Origin: Hyposmocoma kahamanoa
Lineage: Eukaryota; Arthropoda; Insecta; Lepidoptera; Cosmopterigidae
Length of the DNA: 64,000 nucleotides
NCBI RefSeq assembly: GCF_003589595.1
Contig: NW_020654080.1
Location: 9,678,735 to 9,742,734 of the forward strand
Direction: 5' to 3'
The stretch's first letter is position 1; every line of letters begins with the position of its first letter. Position numbers and translations under genes: made by a program. The notes beneath the pieces are model-generated. The model was given only the letters and a program-made list of their open reading frames with translations, did no database searches and had not been told where the DNA came from. Of this stretch, positions 10,691 through 22,214 are shown in pieces.

Positions 10691-12059
10691 TCATTTGTCA
10701 TCATTGATTCAAATCGTGTCGATGGCATAAACAGTAATGCTTGCCACTTTGAAGAGAGGGTTTGCCAATGCGCGTGAGATAATCATGGATTGTTGCCTAG
10801 AATGCCCCAGACATACAGGAAATTAATGGTACGTCGGGCAGAGAGACTCCTTTCGTGTACCCCAACTCTGTCATCACTCTCTCTCAGTCTGTCGTCGACG
10901 ACATCTTTTTCGCTCTTATTGGACGTAGAGATTTTTCCGACCGGCTTTAAGATGATACTGGGTCAATAAGTGTGGTGATACCCTTATCCGTAAGCGTGGT
11001 ATGTGTACCCAAACGAAGCATTAACGACACAAAATGGACGACCGGGAGGAAGGAACTTTGTGGCAGCGTTTTAAGCGATAGGCCAAAGTCCAGCAGTCGA
11101 CTACCATAAACTGATAATGTTCAGCAGTAAACAAGGAAGAGGTGTTGCATCAAATTAACACATTAGGTTAATTGCTATGATGTCATCCCTGGGTATGTTC
11201 AAACAATAACTCTAACTCCAATTAGGAATAGCAGACCCTATTGATAAGCGCGTCCCCTTAACAATGACTTAAGCGTTTATAGACAGAACATCACAAATTG
11301 TAAAAAATATTAATAAAATAACAAATTTTTAAACCCAGTTTTAAACTTTTTGCATATAGTTAGTAATAGTGAAGACGATCAGAGAACGTATAAAATATTT
11401 GTATATCGTTAACGTCAAAATAGTTTGTAGTGTTCTCTGGTTGGAATAGTTTCGCAAGTTAGTTATCTTTTCGATAAACAGTGATGACCCAGTTAAGAAA
11501 CTGCTTGGCTCCTCCTATGTAGAAGGTCCTAGATTGAATTCTGATGAACCTTTTCAAGTAATTATGTGCAATTAGATAACTAATTGTAACTTGCTTTGAC
11601 ATAGATGGAACACCGTAACTACCTACAAGTCGGAGAAAGTTCGTAAAGTGAAGCGTGTGACGTCACCAATCCAACATCATAGTAGATGATATTGTGGATT
11701 GGCGATGACAGATATCTTTGTTTTTGCTTGCTCACGATGTCGTCTAATGGAAAGCGATCTCTTAACTACAGCCAACCTATTATTAGTGTAAGTGAGTCAG
11801 TTGCGGCCTTAGACCTCTCGGTGTCAATAAATTAATTAACATCTCCCTTTGTTATTTTCTAACTGATACCGACAAGGCCTACTTACAAGAGAAAGTTAGA
11901 ATTGTTGGGATAGTTCCCTGTAACTAGTACGAGAGTTCTGCGCTTTATTTAGTGAAATGGGGTAAGTATACATTTGTCTGCATGGAAATGTTACAAAAAC
12001 CAAAAATATTTATGTTGTAATTTTTAAATTTATTGAATGTTATGATGCTTCGCTACCAT
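10691..12059. other. Non-coding stretch, no recognised feature
   Basis: Unique-looking, moderately AT-rich DNA. No domain-bearing frame, tRNA or repeat family could be supported. Confidence 0.35.
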
Positions 12060-12260
12060 GACATTCAATTATTTTTTTGTGAAATAACTCCACTAGTTTG
12101 TTATAATTATTAATACAAAGATCAAATACTAAGAAAAATTCCTTCGATTCGGCTGGATATCAACCAGCGTCATCAAGCAAGCCGTGCTAAGACGTGTCTA
12201 ACACGAATTACTTGAAGACGCTGGTTAGTGTTCGATCTTTGTATTAATAAATTATAACAA
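12060..12260. repeat. Palindromic SINE family E remnant (E2)
   Basis: The left half carries the family E 3' part on the minus strand ('aactccactagtttg', 'attaatacaaagatc'). The right half carries 'gtgttcgatctttgtattaat' on the plus strand. The two halves face each other around a short spacer containing 'ccagcgtcatcaagc', which gives an inverted repeat. Confidence 0.6.
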
Positions 12261-12366
12261 ATATATATTCTTTTGACAAACAAAGTAATTGAGATCAGTG
12301 AGAGAATTGTTTGTCAATTAAGGTCAATGGTCAATCCCTGAAGGTATCTGTACCTATGGCTTTTAA

Positions 12367-12656
12367 TTAGCAGTAGAGCTCCTTGTGAATAAGTTCGTCC
12401 AAGGGTTTACTGCCACCTTACCAATTTCTGCCGTCAAGCAGTAATGCTCACATTACTGCGTTCCGGTTTTATAGGGTAATGGTGCTGGTGTTTTTTTTAT
12501 GATACTGAGTAATGGGACGAACAAGTCAAAGCCAAAAAGTCAAAGCTCTAAGTGGCGCTGCAACTGTTATTAACAGGCGTGTCGTTTACTACTTAGCGAC
12601 AGAAATAGGTAAGGTGGCAGTACTTCCCTGAACGAATTCTTTCAAAAGGAACTCAA
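12367..12656. mobile_element. Family B mosaic with inverted halves (B5)
   Basis: It opens as a plus-strand 5' module ('ttagcagtagagctccttgtg' to 'ggtgctggtg'). It then switches abruptly to a minus-strand 3' tail ('ttttttttatgatac...gggacgaac') and a plus 3' segment. It closes with a minus-strand 5' module ('gacagaaataggtaaggtgg' to 'aaaaggaactc'). Both outer ends are therefore family B 5' ends facing inward. Confidence 0.7.
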
Positions 12657-12659
12657 TTA

Positions 12660-13937
12660 CAATTACAATTAGCCTGATGTATCCTACTGCTGCGCAAAGG
12701 CCACCTCCTGATCCCTCCACGCATCCCGATCTTGAGCTAACTGGCTTAGGAACTCTACTGCTACTAAAAAAAAAGCTAATGTCATCGTAGTGAAACATAA
12801 TAATACTTATTACAATCAATATTTCATATTACATTATTACCTACCAAAAATGTACCAGTATTGCCGAAAATATTAAATATAAAAAAAATTGGCACAGGAG
12901 GAAATAAACCTGATTTGAATACTTCATTCACATTGCCTACCAAATACTAATTATTATCGAAAAAAAAACCCTCCCCTACCAATTCATCTACTTACAAGAT
13001 AGAATTACAAATAATGGCCTATCCAATTTACGCGTACGAACCGTTGTCAACCGCCCTCAACTTGCTTGATGGATTGGACTTAAGGACTTTTGTTACGCCT
13101 ACTATAATTAATTTGGCTGGCATCTAGCTGATATCAACGTGATGGATCGCATAATGGACCCGTATCTCGACCACAGACTTATGAATAGACCACGACAATA
13201 AATTTGTATCGGTCATTGGAATATTTCTTAGAGGTTTTGGCACTAACTTGATACTCAATTAATGTTCTAGCCGTAATTACTAAACTTTTGACTAATTGAT
13301 AAAGCCCTAACTACTGCCATAACTACAGGCTGTATTGTGTTCAGGAATCTCCTGTTATAATAATATGGAACGCCGGGATCACAAAAATTTCCACGCCAAT
13401 TAAAGTAGCGCTTATGTATAGGTAATGAAATTATTTTTTCGTATCGTATCTTTCGAATCTCAACTCCGTACAGGGCTCGAAACGTTCTAACAAATCATCA
13501 TCACATCACTATGTAACTAGGTAAACAAGAACCACTGTTTCAAATCACACAGCTAATGTAAACCAAAATATACTTAATTAGTTATTTTATATTGATGATG
13601 TACGTCAACGCATTGAAGGTGCAATTGAATAAACATTTACAAAAATGGTTTCAATAAATAATTGCTTTGTTCGAAAATAAATTCGAAATTTGTCACATGA
13701 CTTCTTTAAATTTAGTTTCACATTTCGGATCCCTGCGTGATAGTTGACACTTATTAGTGAGAAATCTGTAACCAACTTCGACATTAAATGATCTGATATT
13801 ACTTTTATTGCACGTGCTATTGTATTTCCACAGGGAACATCTATAATTCAGACATTTTCATAACCTGGCTTTCGCAAATCTTTCAATTTCAGTGGGTTTT
13901 CTGTAATAGTCTGTAGTAACAGTAGGGCGCCTTGTAC
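12660..13937. other. AT-rich non-coding stretch with one possible Penelope tail remnant
   Basis: Around 13430-13500, 'gaaattattttttcg' followed by 'cagggctcgaaacg' weakly resembles the Penelope terminal block. Nothing else is supported. Confidence 0.3.
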
Positions 13938-14286
13938 CGTACGTATTTCTGCCGCCAAGCAGTAATGTGAGCATTACTGCGTTCCGATTTTAAAGCGTTT
14001 TTTTTTAGTAATATTAAATGACGAGTCGAATAAGTCGTGCGCCTGATGGTAAGCTACACGCCTGTCCATAACAGTTGCAGTGTCACTCAGAGCTTTAAAT
14101 CGCAAATATCTGAGGGGCACTGCCACTGCGCCCGTCACCCTGAGACATAAGTTGACAAGTCCCATGTGCCTGTAATTTCACCAGCGCTCTTACCCTGTAA
14201 TTTTACTAGCAGTAGAGCTCCTTGTGAAAGAGTTCATCCAGGGAAGTATGCCACCTTACCTATTTCTGCCACCAAGTAGTATAATG
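13938..14286. mobile_element. Family B mosaic (B6)
   Basis: Three blocks lie in a row: a plus-strand piece ('tctgccgccaagcagtaatg', 13948-13997), a minus-strand 3' module starting with poly(T) (about 13998-14200), and a plus-strand 5' module ('agcagtagagctccttgtg', 14207-14286). The order implies insertion or inversion between copies. Confidence 0.7.
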
Positions 14287-14399
14287 TCTAAAGAATGTAA
14301 ATGTTATGCTAATTCGTTACACGATATTCGATATTCGTATTTTATTCGATCATATATAATCCCGTAAATAGGGTAAAATAAAAGTCGAAGACGAGTTAT

Positions 14400-14760
14400 T
14401 TGGATATCTAACTTTGCACATTATTTTTATATAGAAACATTTTTCTTTAAGTACCACAGAGAACCTGCAAAATTTTGGTTTTCAACTAAAGCCTTATAGT
14501 TATTAAATCCATATTTACCTCGAAACTTGAAAATTACCCAATTATTTAAAGATACGCTGCCCCGCTGCCCCGTCAGTCGCCATCGGGCACTTGTCATCGT
14601 CGGATCTGTGTCAAATTTTCTCCGCACGTTCTTATTTTATTTGTATTTATTTTAAACGCGTAGATTGCAGGATACGAGTGACGGCCTTCACACCTCACCT
14701 CCTAAAATCTAGGCTCAAGTTCTAATACCTCGCCTTAACACCAAAATTTGTCGGTCTAAT
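14400..14760 (-). repeat. Dispersed repeat, copy 2 of 2
   Basis: Reverse-complement partner of 860-1245. The 66-codon minus frame across 'gagaaaatttgacacagatc' lies wholly within the repeat and has no recognised domain. Copy 1 has indels in the same region, so coding is not conserved. Confidence 0.6.
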
Positions 14761-15417
14761 TAAAAACTTATTTTTTACTATTTTGTGTATTTTAGAAAAC
14801 AACAGGCTTTTTTACCTTCTTGAGTTGGTGAGAGGGGCGAAACTGGCACATTATATTTAAGCTCGTCAATAGGGGGCGCCTTCGTGAATGACGTCATGAA
14901 AACCGCACCATTACATTACCTTTAATCTTTTAGATACAAAAAGAAGCAAACTCTTGCGCTTTCATTTATGAAATTAATATTTTAATTTACCATGTATTTT
15001 CTTATTTCTTCTTCCTGTTTTTAAGTATTCGATATTCGGCCCAATAGCAAAAAGCAGGCGTAAGGTGTCGAATACCGAATAATAACCGAGTATTCCTTGC
15101 CACTCTATGCAAAAATAAGACGCACAATTTCCTAGTAATATATTAATCGTAATTTGTTGAAATTCTATTTATAAACTCTTGAATAAGTAGGATGCCTAAT
15201 GAGGTTTCTTTATAGAATTGTGCAATTCTCATTTAAAATTTGCTAGAACCATGTTCGTACACAACCCAATATAACTAATCGATAATGACATCTTCAAAGA
15301 CGTCTAGCAAATTGTTGCAATTACTGTACAAACATTATAAATTACGCATTATGTTGTGTCGTCATCGTACTTATGCTACCAACTTATATTTGCGATCGAA
15401 TAAGCGATATCGTCTTC

Positions 15418-15755
15418 GGCTTACTGTCCACATAGACTGCACGTCATACGCACGCTATCGTCATTTTACACTAGTGTGCTGCATGCTTGCATCTTGCGTA
15501 GAAACCAACGAAACTGTGTCTACTGGACAACAACGCCGCATTTGCGTTCGTCATGAAGCTCGTGCTGCAGCATGTCACTACTCGAGCGTATTGCGAGACG
15601 CAAACACGTGTTTATTTCGCAAAATGGCGGCAACAGCGGGTAACTTTGTTCATATTATTGAACAATATGTGGACAGAACTAAGGTGCAAAATACACTTTT
15701 CGTCATTTGCAGCTTGCATGCATTCGTCAAATGACGCTGCCGTGGACAGTAAGCC
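15418..15755. mobile_element. Inverted-repeat element (MITE-like), TSD TTC
   Basis: The ends are a perfect 14-base inverted repeat (GGCTTACTGTCCAC ... GTGGACAGTAAGCC). Identical TTC triplets flank it at 15415-15417 and 15756-15758. The interior is less AT-rich than its surroundings and includes the bulk of a 149-codon plus frame, which I do not regard as a gene. The superfamily is not recognised. Confidence 0.65.
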
Positions 15756-15854
15756 TTCCACTTTAAGCGAATGACAAGTTAAGTTTTCAGATGAAGAAAA
15801 TCTCGTCTGAAAAATTTTGTTGGTGATATTCTAGACAGTTCACAACGATAAAGT

Positions 15855-16547
15855 TAGAGTGACGAGACAAACTAGTCGTGCCACCATCAGGCGCAAGCGC
15901 ATGGCCATAACAGTTGCAATGCCACTCAGAGCTTTAAATCTCAAAGATCTGACGGGCACTGCCACTGCGTCCGTCACCGAGACATAAGTCAAAAAGTCCC
16001 GAGTTCCTGTAAATTCACCAACACCCTTAGAGCGTTTGCGCGCTACGTCCGATTCGTATCAGGGGTCTGACATCCGTCCGAAAGAAATACTGCCAAATAA
16101 GCAATACTTGACCAAATGAAAAGACGCGTGATGCGAATGAAGCTTCATACTTGATACTTGTCTTTTAATTTTGTCGAATATTACTTATTTGACAGTAATT
16201 GTTTCGGACGGATATCGGACGGAGATAGAGAGTAGACCCCGTTCCGAATCCGAGAAATGACGGTCCTAAATGTCACAGGGATCGTTTTATCTCTAGGTGA
16301 ATCTCATCAAGCAATATTTACGATATAGTGCACTAGCGACATCTGAAGTGGGTCCGGGTTTTCTAGATTTGTATTGTCTCAGACTCGGAACGAATAAGTG
16401 TTTATAATCGGATGCAGTGCCCAAATGCGCTTACCCTAGAAAACCGGAACGCAGTAATACTCACATAATTGCTTGGCGACAGAAATGGGTAAGGTGGCAA
16501 TACTTCCCTGGACGAACTCTTTTATAAGGAGCTCTACTGCTACTAAA
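15855..16547 (-). mobile_element. Family B copy B7, split by a MITE
   Basis: The minus-strand 3' module (to 16029) and 5' module (16430-16547, ending 'aggagctctactgctac') are parted by a 400-base element. The poly(A) tail is degraded. Confidence 0.8.
16030..16429. mobile_element. PIF/Harbinger-like MITE inserted in family B
   Basis: CTTA at 16026-16029 is repeated at 16430-16433; within it, TTA fits the 3-bp duplication of PIF/Harbinger elements. The ends are imperfect inverted repeats (GAGCGTTTGCGCGCT versus CGCATTTGGGCACTG on the opposite strand). A second, inner inverted repeat ('catccgtccgaaa' / 'tttcggacggat') forms a subterminal stem. There is no transposase frame, so it is non-autonomous. 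Confidence 0.7.
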
Positions 16548-16844
16548 CTTGCATATGAAATTTATGGCGGGCATTTGTTTCTGCTTTACCTATGCATGCA
16601 ATGCTTTTAATTTGTTACATAAGACACATAAAGGTCATAAAACGTAAAGATAAAACCTGTTCATATGTTAGTTGGTATATAATTTGAACAAAGAGTCCGG
16701 TTACTAATATATAATAACATATAATATAATAAAAGTACCATTGTACTTTTATATATAAATAATTTTTTGATACCCGATTTTTTAATTATAACTTAATAAA
16801 GCTGCTGTCTTTTTAAAATTTTAAAACTTTAAAGTCGTTGTTGC

Positions 16845-17215
16845 CCAAGATTACAGATACTGGTTCGTGTCCTGTCAGATCGATCTGACTTTGTATTAAT
16901 AAATATTAAAATAATTTTACCAAAATAAAATATACGTCATGGTAGGAAAACATCGTAATATTCATTACAATCAATATTACTATTTATAAACCGACTTCAC
17001 TTGTCAACCGCTGATTGTTGTAATGGTACCTGGTCGAGAGAAGAAAACCTTTCATAGATTCACAGGCTACTGAAAAAAGTCGTTAAAACAAAAAAACTAA
17101 GATCTGTAACATAGAGAAATTAGTAGCTGTTGTCCTAGTTTGGCATATAGACACGGGTTCGTGCCCTATCGGATCGAAGGATATTTTTCTCTGTGTTCGA
17201 TCTTTGTATTAATCA
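16845..17215 (+). mobile_element. Two SINE family E fragments (E3, E4)
   Basis: The pieces at about 16850-16910 and 17115-17215 each carry a B-box-like 'ggttcgtg(t/c)cct' and the 'gatc...tttgtattaat' module. The spacer between is AT-rich. Confidence 0.55.
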
Positions 17216-17263
17216 GAACTTTTTTTACGCACACACTATAACCCTACGTTAATGACACCCAGT

Positions 17264-17565
17264 AGTAGCAGTAGAGCCCCTTGTGAAAGAGTTCGTCCAA
17301 GGAAGTACTGCCACTTTACCTATTTCTGCCGCCAAGCAATAATGTCAGTAATACTGTGGTCCGATTTTGAAGGGTAAGGTTGCTGGTGAAATTACTGGCA
17401 CATGGGGCTTATCAACTTATGTCTCAGGGTGACGGGCGCAGTGACAGTGGCCCTCAGATCTTTACGATTTAAAGCTCGAGTGGCACTGCAACTGTTATGG
17501 ACAGGCGTGTAGCTTACTATCAGGCGCACGACTTATTCGTCCGTCACTTGATATTATAAAAAAAA
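17264..17565 (+). mobile_element. Family B copy B8, full length
   Basis: Best plus-strand full-length copy: 'tagtagcagtagag' start, all internal modules, 'gatattataaaaaaaa' end. It is useful as a reference for the family. Confidence 0.85.
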
Positions 17566-18127
17566 CCCAGTAATTGAAAATAAAACATTTGAAGTTTGTT
17601 CAAATATTCAAACACATTTCGAACGTGTTTATTGAGTTGGAATTGCTGTATTTGTTGTAAACTTCCTTCTAAATTTTAAAATCCGTATGTTTATGTATTT
17701 CTTCGAGCTTTACTAATAAAATTGTTTATAACTCCCACCTCCACGAACGACTTGAACAAGCTTTGTTGTCTCCCACTTTATTGCTTCGTGTTATCTTCTC
17801 AGGTCCCACATTTCAAATGGCCTTTGACTCGACGCCAACGCATGTTTTGTTTAAGATATTTGCAACACGAATTCCATGTACCGACAATTTGTTTATGTAC
17901 TTAAGTCTCGTAATTCATTCAAATAGATTCGCTAAACTTTAATGTTGTATATGAAAGTTTATTGGGTTTGACTACTTCGTTTTGCCCGATTGTTAAATTT
18001 TACTTGATTTTGAAAGCAAAAGAAGAGTGTTAAACATCAGTGGTTTCATTACAATGAGTATTAGGTTATCGCGATTGTTACACGTAGAAACTATTTTTAA
18101 CCGACTTGTGACGGACAAAGTGGCAAG

Positions 18128-18248
18128 ACCTAGAGTCTTTGCGATTAAAAGCTCTAAGTGGCACTGCAACTGTTATGGATAGTCGTGTCGCATATCATCA
18201 GGTGCACGACTTGTTCATCCTGTCGCTTGGTGGGCATTATAAAAAAAA
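18128..18248 (+). mobile_element. Family B 3' fragment (B9)
   Basis: Only the 3' module is present, ending in 'cattataaaaaaaa', as expected of a 5'-truncated retroposon. A short Penelope terminal remnant ('ggttatcgcgattgttacac', minus sense) lies just upstream at 18065-18085. Confidence 0.7.
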
Positions 18249-18252
18249 GATG

Positions 18253-18370
18253 ATATAGGGTAGTTGGTTTTTCTACATTAACCCGGCCGGGGATCAAAGC
18301 CGGGACCTCAGAGATGGCGACACAATGAAAACCGGTGTGCAACGCGCAAGCCACTCAACCACGGAGAGTG
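18253..18370 (-). mobile_element. tRNA-derived SINE family C (copy C1)
   Basis: On the minus strand the order is A-box-like 'gtggttgagtggc', then 'tgtcgccatctctgaggtcc', then a degenerate B box, then 'ccggccgggt..aatgtagaa'. It matches the head of the fuller copy at 48836. Confidence 0.7.
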
Positions 18371-18407
18371 TCAAATTTAAACTACTAATAGATTTAATTG
18401 TTGACGA

Positions 18408-18625
18408 CCTCGGTGGCCCAATGGTTTTTGCACTGTAGATGGTCAAATCGGGATTTGTCCCGATTTGACCCATTTGGGAAATGGATTTTTCTAAATGTTA
18501 CTAGTCTGAGTGTTCTGAACAGTAGCCCGGAGTGAATTCCGTTACTCTGATAGTCATAGTACTGGAAATTCTCTAGTTAGAGACCAGGTACTCGATTGAC
18601 GTATTTGTCGAGTAGATTATTCGAA
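18408..18625 (+). mobile_element. SINE family D (copy D2) with internal hairpin
   Basis: It starts 'gacctcggtggcccaatggt' (A-box-like), followed by a B-box-region replacement that is a perfect hairpin at 18441-18470. Then come 'catttgggaaatggatttt', 'gtgttctgaacagtag' and 'gagaccaggtactcgattg', shared with other family D fragments. Confidence 0.55.
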
Positions 18626-19070
18626 ATAACTACGTCCTTGGTTGGTCTTATAATTTTCTTATACTCATTTTATTGACTATTCCTTGAAAATAAATCGCAG
18701 TGTATGGGGCTTAGCTTGACAGAATTCGCAGGGGAGTATCCTCACTCAAAACATTGGCGAACATTACATATACGAAGAGTCCAGGGAAAGAATGATCAAA
18801 ATCACTTGAGGACAATGTTAGGAAAAAATAATGATTTTGGTCATACTTTCCCTGGTCTCTTCATATGTACTTATATAATACGGCATCGTATCGTTTATAA
18901 CAATAAATCTTAAATCTTTTTTAATTTTTTTTATAGATTTCAAAGATTGTTTTCAAGTAATTTTATTTAATTTATCATCACTTTCACGGAGCTCAATTAA
19001 AATTCTAATTTTGAAGGGAGATATACCACTGTTAGTGCCTATTTTATATATATTTTTATGTATATGTTGT

Positions 19071-19296
19071 TAGGCGACACGTCTGTCCATGCAGGTGCAG
19101 TGCTACTCAGAAATTTAAATCCTAAAGATTTGAGGTACACTGGCACTGCGCCTGAGGCATAAATTAACAAGTCACACGTGTTTGTACCAGCGCCCATATC
19201 TTTCAACACGGACACGCAGTAATGCTCACATCACACTGCTCTTCGGCAGTGCTTCCCTGGATGAACTCTTTCACAAGGAGTTCTACTGCTACTAAA
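19071..19296 (-). mobile_element. Family B copy B10
   Basis: Minus-strand copy, diverged and with small deletions. The 5' end 'acaaggagttctactgctac' is intact; the poly(A) tail is missing. Confidence 0.75.
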
Positions 19297-19770
19297 TACG
19301 TATAACGATATGTATGTCAGCGTATCAAATCACTATTTTAAATTGGGCTCGACTTCATCTGCAGTAAAAATTCACGTCTCGATTCACAAGTCAATACAAT
19401 TCTTTTGGCTTTAATAAATTCGCCAATATTCGTATTAATTAAGGCTCTCTTCACGCGAACTGGGATCCAATACGATCTGAATTGCAAATCGACACTTTTC
19501 TTTTCCTCGCAATGTACGTCTAAATGGATGTAATTGGAAATTCAGCGCGCTCTTCAATCGACTGTCCGAGTTTGTTCCGATCCCTTTGCCAGCTTCGAAA
19601 TTGTGTTTATTTATTGATCAGTTTTTCAGAGTCAGGGACTTTTTAGCGTTAAAAGTTGGATAAAATCCTACAACCGGAGTGTTCGAACGTGACATAGAAT
19701 ACAAAATAAAATCCAATTAACAATTTATACTAATGCAAACTATTATGTAATATTCTCGTTTCTGTTACAG

Positions 19771-19853
19771 GTACTGCTGGCTAATGATCCTGTTTAATAC
19801 GATACTGTGTTCTGCTAACGACGGATTGTTCAGTCCTTCTAAATTTCCCAACG
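19771..19853 (+). CDS. Multiplexin/collagen XV-XVIII-like, signal-peptide exon (partial gene)
   Basis: The acceptor is a pyrimidine-rich tract ending TTACAG at 19770, and a canonical GTAAG donor starts at 19854. The first base closes a codon from an upstream exon. The in-frame reading is YCWLMILFNTILCSANDGLF, then SPSKFPN, and it ends in codon phase 1. The hydrophobic run followed by small residues (CSA) looks like a secretory signal peptide with cleavage before NDG. Translation probably begins in an earlier exon, although Met at 19784 is possible. The phase matches exactly the next exon at 25098. I infer the join from phase, splice sites and domain order; no transcript evidence is available. 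Confidence 0.65.
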
Positions 19854-20521
19854 GTAAGCAGTATATTTTGCTATAATTAATTACCTTTATCATTTTGCAT
19901 AGATTTAGAATCCTACTAGAAGTAGCCATCTCATACAGCCAAAGTTAACAACATTTATTGAAATTTAAAATATAAGATCTGGCAGTATGACTTAAACGTC
20001 TTAGCCTGTACTGAAGAACAAAAAAATACTACGACAACTTCATCTTAAAATTTAGGAAAGTTTTAATTTTTCATCCGATTTACAAACATGCAGTTTTGAT
20101 TGTATTGTAGTACTAGAATACGAACTTTTTAATAGACTACTAATATTTAAAAACAGTAAGTAAATTTATGTATTCATTAAGATTTACATTCTAATTGAGC
20201 AAAAATAAGTCATCAACAATTTTGTTTATACCATTACAAAGTAGGTCACGAAATGTTTAGGGAAAAGAAATATTGAACATATTGTTCTCTAAAATGCCAT
20301 ATTCTATTTTCTACAGCCAAAAATCTGCTTAATTTGCAAACAGTTTCTTTGGTCATACAAATTGTACAAATAGAATAAAATTTTAGTTTCCTACAGTTGT
20401 AAAATTTTTCCTTATCAATCGTAGTAAACTAAAATAGAAATAGTTATTTGTTATGCAAGGCTGCAAAGTTGTTGCTTAACTCGAGTGCTTGTATTGAAAC
20501 CTGAGCAAGAGAAGGATACTA

Positions 20522-20698
20522 AGGGTCGTATTCCAGAACTCCACTCAATACTCAAGTCAGGACTTGAGTATTGCAGTGAGCACTGAAAATCATACTCAAG
20601 TCCTTGCCATTAGGGTCGTATTTCCAGTGCTTGAAATCATAGTCAAGTCTCCTTAAGTCCTGACTTGAGCAATGAGTAGAGTTCTGGAATACGACTCT
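20522..20698. mobile_element. Small MITE with TA duplication
   Basis: The terminal inverted repeats are about 45 bases long, starting AGGGTCGTATTCCAGAACTC (left); the right arm differs at a few bases. TA dinucleotides at 20520-20521 and 20699-20700 flank it. A second internal 'agggtcgtatttccagtgc' near 20612 suggests a nested or duplicated copy. The TA duplication fits Tc1/mariner-type mobilisation, but no transposase is present. Confidence 0.7.
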
Positions 20699-21597
20699 TA
20701 CAATCCAAAAATAGAATCCTGAGCGCAGCGAGGGTTTCAAGGCACACAACACGTCACACAACTTTGCTGCCGAGGGAAACACACAACCTTTCACCTATCT
20801 AAAACGAGGAAAATGGTACGTGTCATTGTATTTTTTTTTCATCGGAAGATAAAGTTAGGTGCGCCACGCCAACGTGCAAAAAACGCTTTTGAGTGCAGAT
20901 TTCTAATGAGAAGAAAACCTTTCCTAGCTAGTGAGGTGAAAAATTTATTATTCAATTAACTTATGGCCAGTCATGCATTTCTTTAAAATTACGGTTTTAA
21001 AAGTAATGCACAAAATCCAACTGCAATTGCGTAAATGCAGGTGATATTTGAAAAATGACACTTTCGTTCGAAATCGTATTTGAAATAGGAATGTACTCAA
21101 TACAAAGGATGCACAGCACGCTTTCAGATTTGTGCGCGTGATTTTTATGCGCCAATTTTAAAAGAATTTATTTTACTTTATGTCCGCTTACAGTTATCTA
21201 ACGTTATTTTGTTACCATGATGAAAGTCGCCAGTACGACCAAAACCCAAATGAATTTTGTTTTGACTTAAACGTAAGTAAATCAAGCCTAAAAACACTTT
21301 ATCACACTACATCGATAATAAGCCGCGATAAAAAATACACAAATTAACCGGTTAACCGACCAAGCTGATGTCGACGCGGATTATATCAAAATTACGGTAA
21401 CTATGGTCGTAAAATAAGGTTTTTGGCTGTCCAGTCATTAAAGCAAAACCACTATAGGTTGACTCATAAGGGTCAACTTAACGCAATTTAATGCGATGAA
21501 GCTATAATTACTTGTCAGGTTTTAAATTATACTGTTCTAGCTAAAGAGAAATGAGACCAACCAATTATACATTTTACCATTTTGGTGGTTATTCATC

Positions 21598-21835
21598 AAA
21601 TCGTACCCTAGGTATAATAAAGTCACATATAATCATACGTCAAAAGTGGTCAAGTCATACGAAAGTCATAACAAAAGTGCGAACTACATGAAACAAATTA
21701 TATATAATGTGAAATTTCAGTACCTACTCTCTTATTTAAGCATAAAAATGTCATCGACTAATTTTGTTCGTAAAATGTTTATATTTCTCCTGAAAAGTTG
21801 TCATTTTGTAGATGTGGCTATATCGCACCAGAGGT
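21598..21835 (+). repeat. Dispersed repeat, copy 1 (partner at 54785)
   Basis: It shares ordered blocks with 54785-55015: 'tcgtaccctaggtataataa' versus 'tcgtacccttggcataataa', then 'gcgaactacatgaaacaaat' versus 'actaactacatgcaacaaat', then 'cctgaaaagttg' and 'agatgtggc'. The family is not recognised. Confidence 0.6.
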
Positions 21836-22052
21836 ACCGAATGATTATGACAAGTTAGAGGTCGCCTACCATGCAATGCGAGCGGCGTACAGAAAGACGC
21901 ACACTTACGTCAGAGAACAAAAAAGTAACGAGAGTGGACACTTTCCGCCCCTCCGTAGCTTTAAATACCGCAACACGCGCAGCACATTGACGGACACATG
22001 GACTGAAAGGCAACAAGGCTGTCATCGAACCGTTATCACGCTAAGACTTTGA
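21798..22052 (+). other. Uncharacterised 84-codon frame
   Basis: The second half (EVPNDYDKLEVAYHAMRAAY then RKTHTYVREQK) has a protein-like, charged and helical composition. It starts right where the 21598 repeat ends, after a TTTTGTAG that could act as a splice acceptor. The frame ends at TGA after ITLRL. I recognise no domain. It could be a real small exon or chance. Confidence 0.2.
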
Positions 22053-22214
22053 AGATTGTTTTCATTTATTCATTACGAAACTCTTATGTTAATATATAAG
22101 ATCTTTGTACATTACTATTTATAATTTTCGTGAATTGTGCTGTATACGGCTGTTAATCGTCATCTAAAAACGGGGTAAAAGAAAGGAGTTTCTTTCGTTT
22201 TCTAAAAGATAATT

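Noticed and set aside
15285..15734. 149-codon plus-strand frame
   Set aside because: Most of it lies inside the TTC-flanked inverted-repeat element. No domain, no splice support and composition follows the element.
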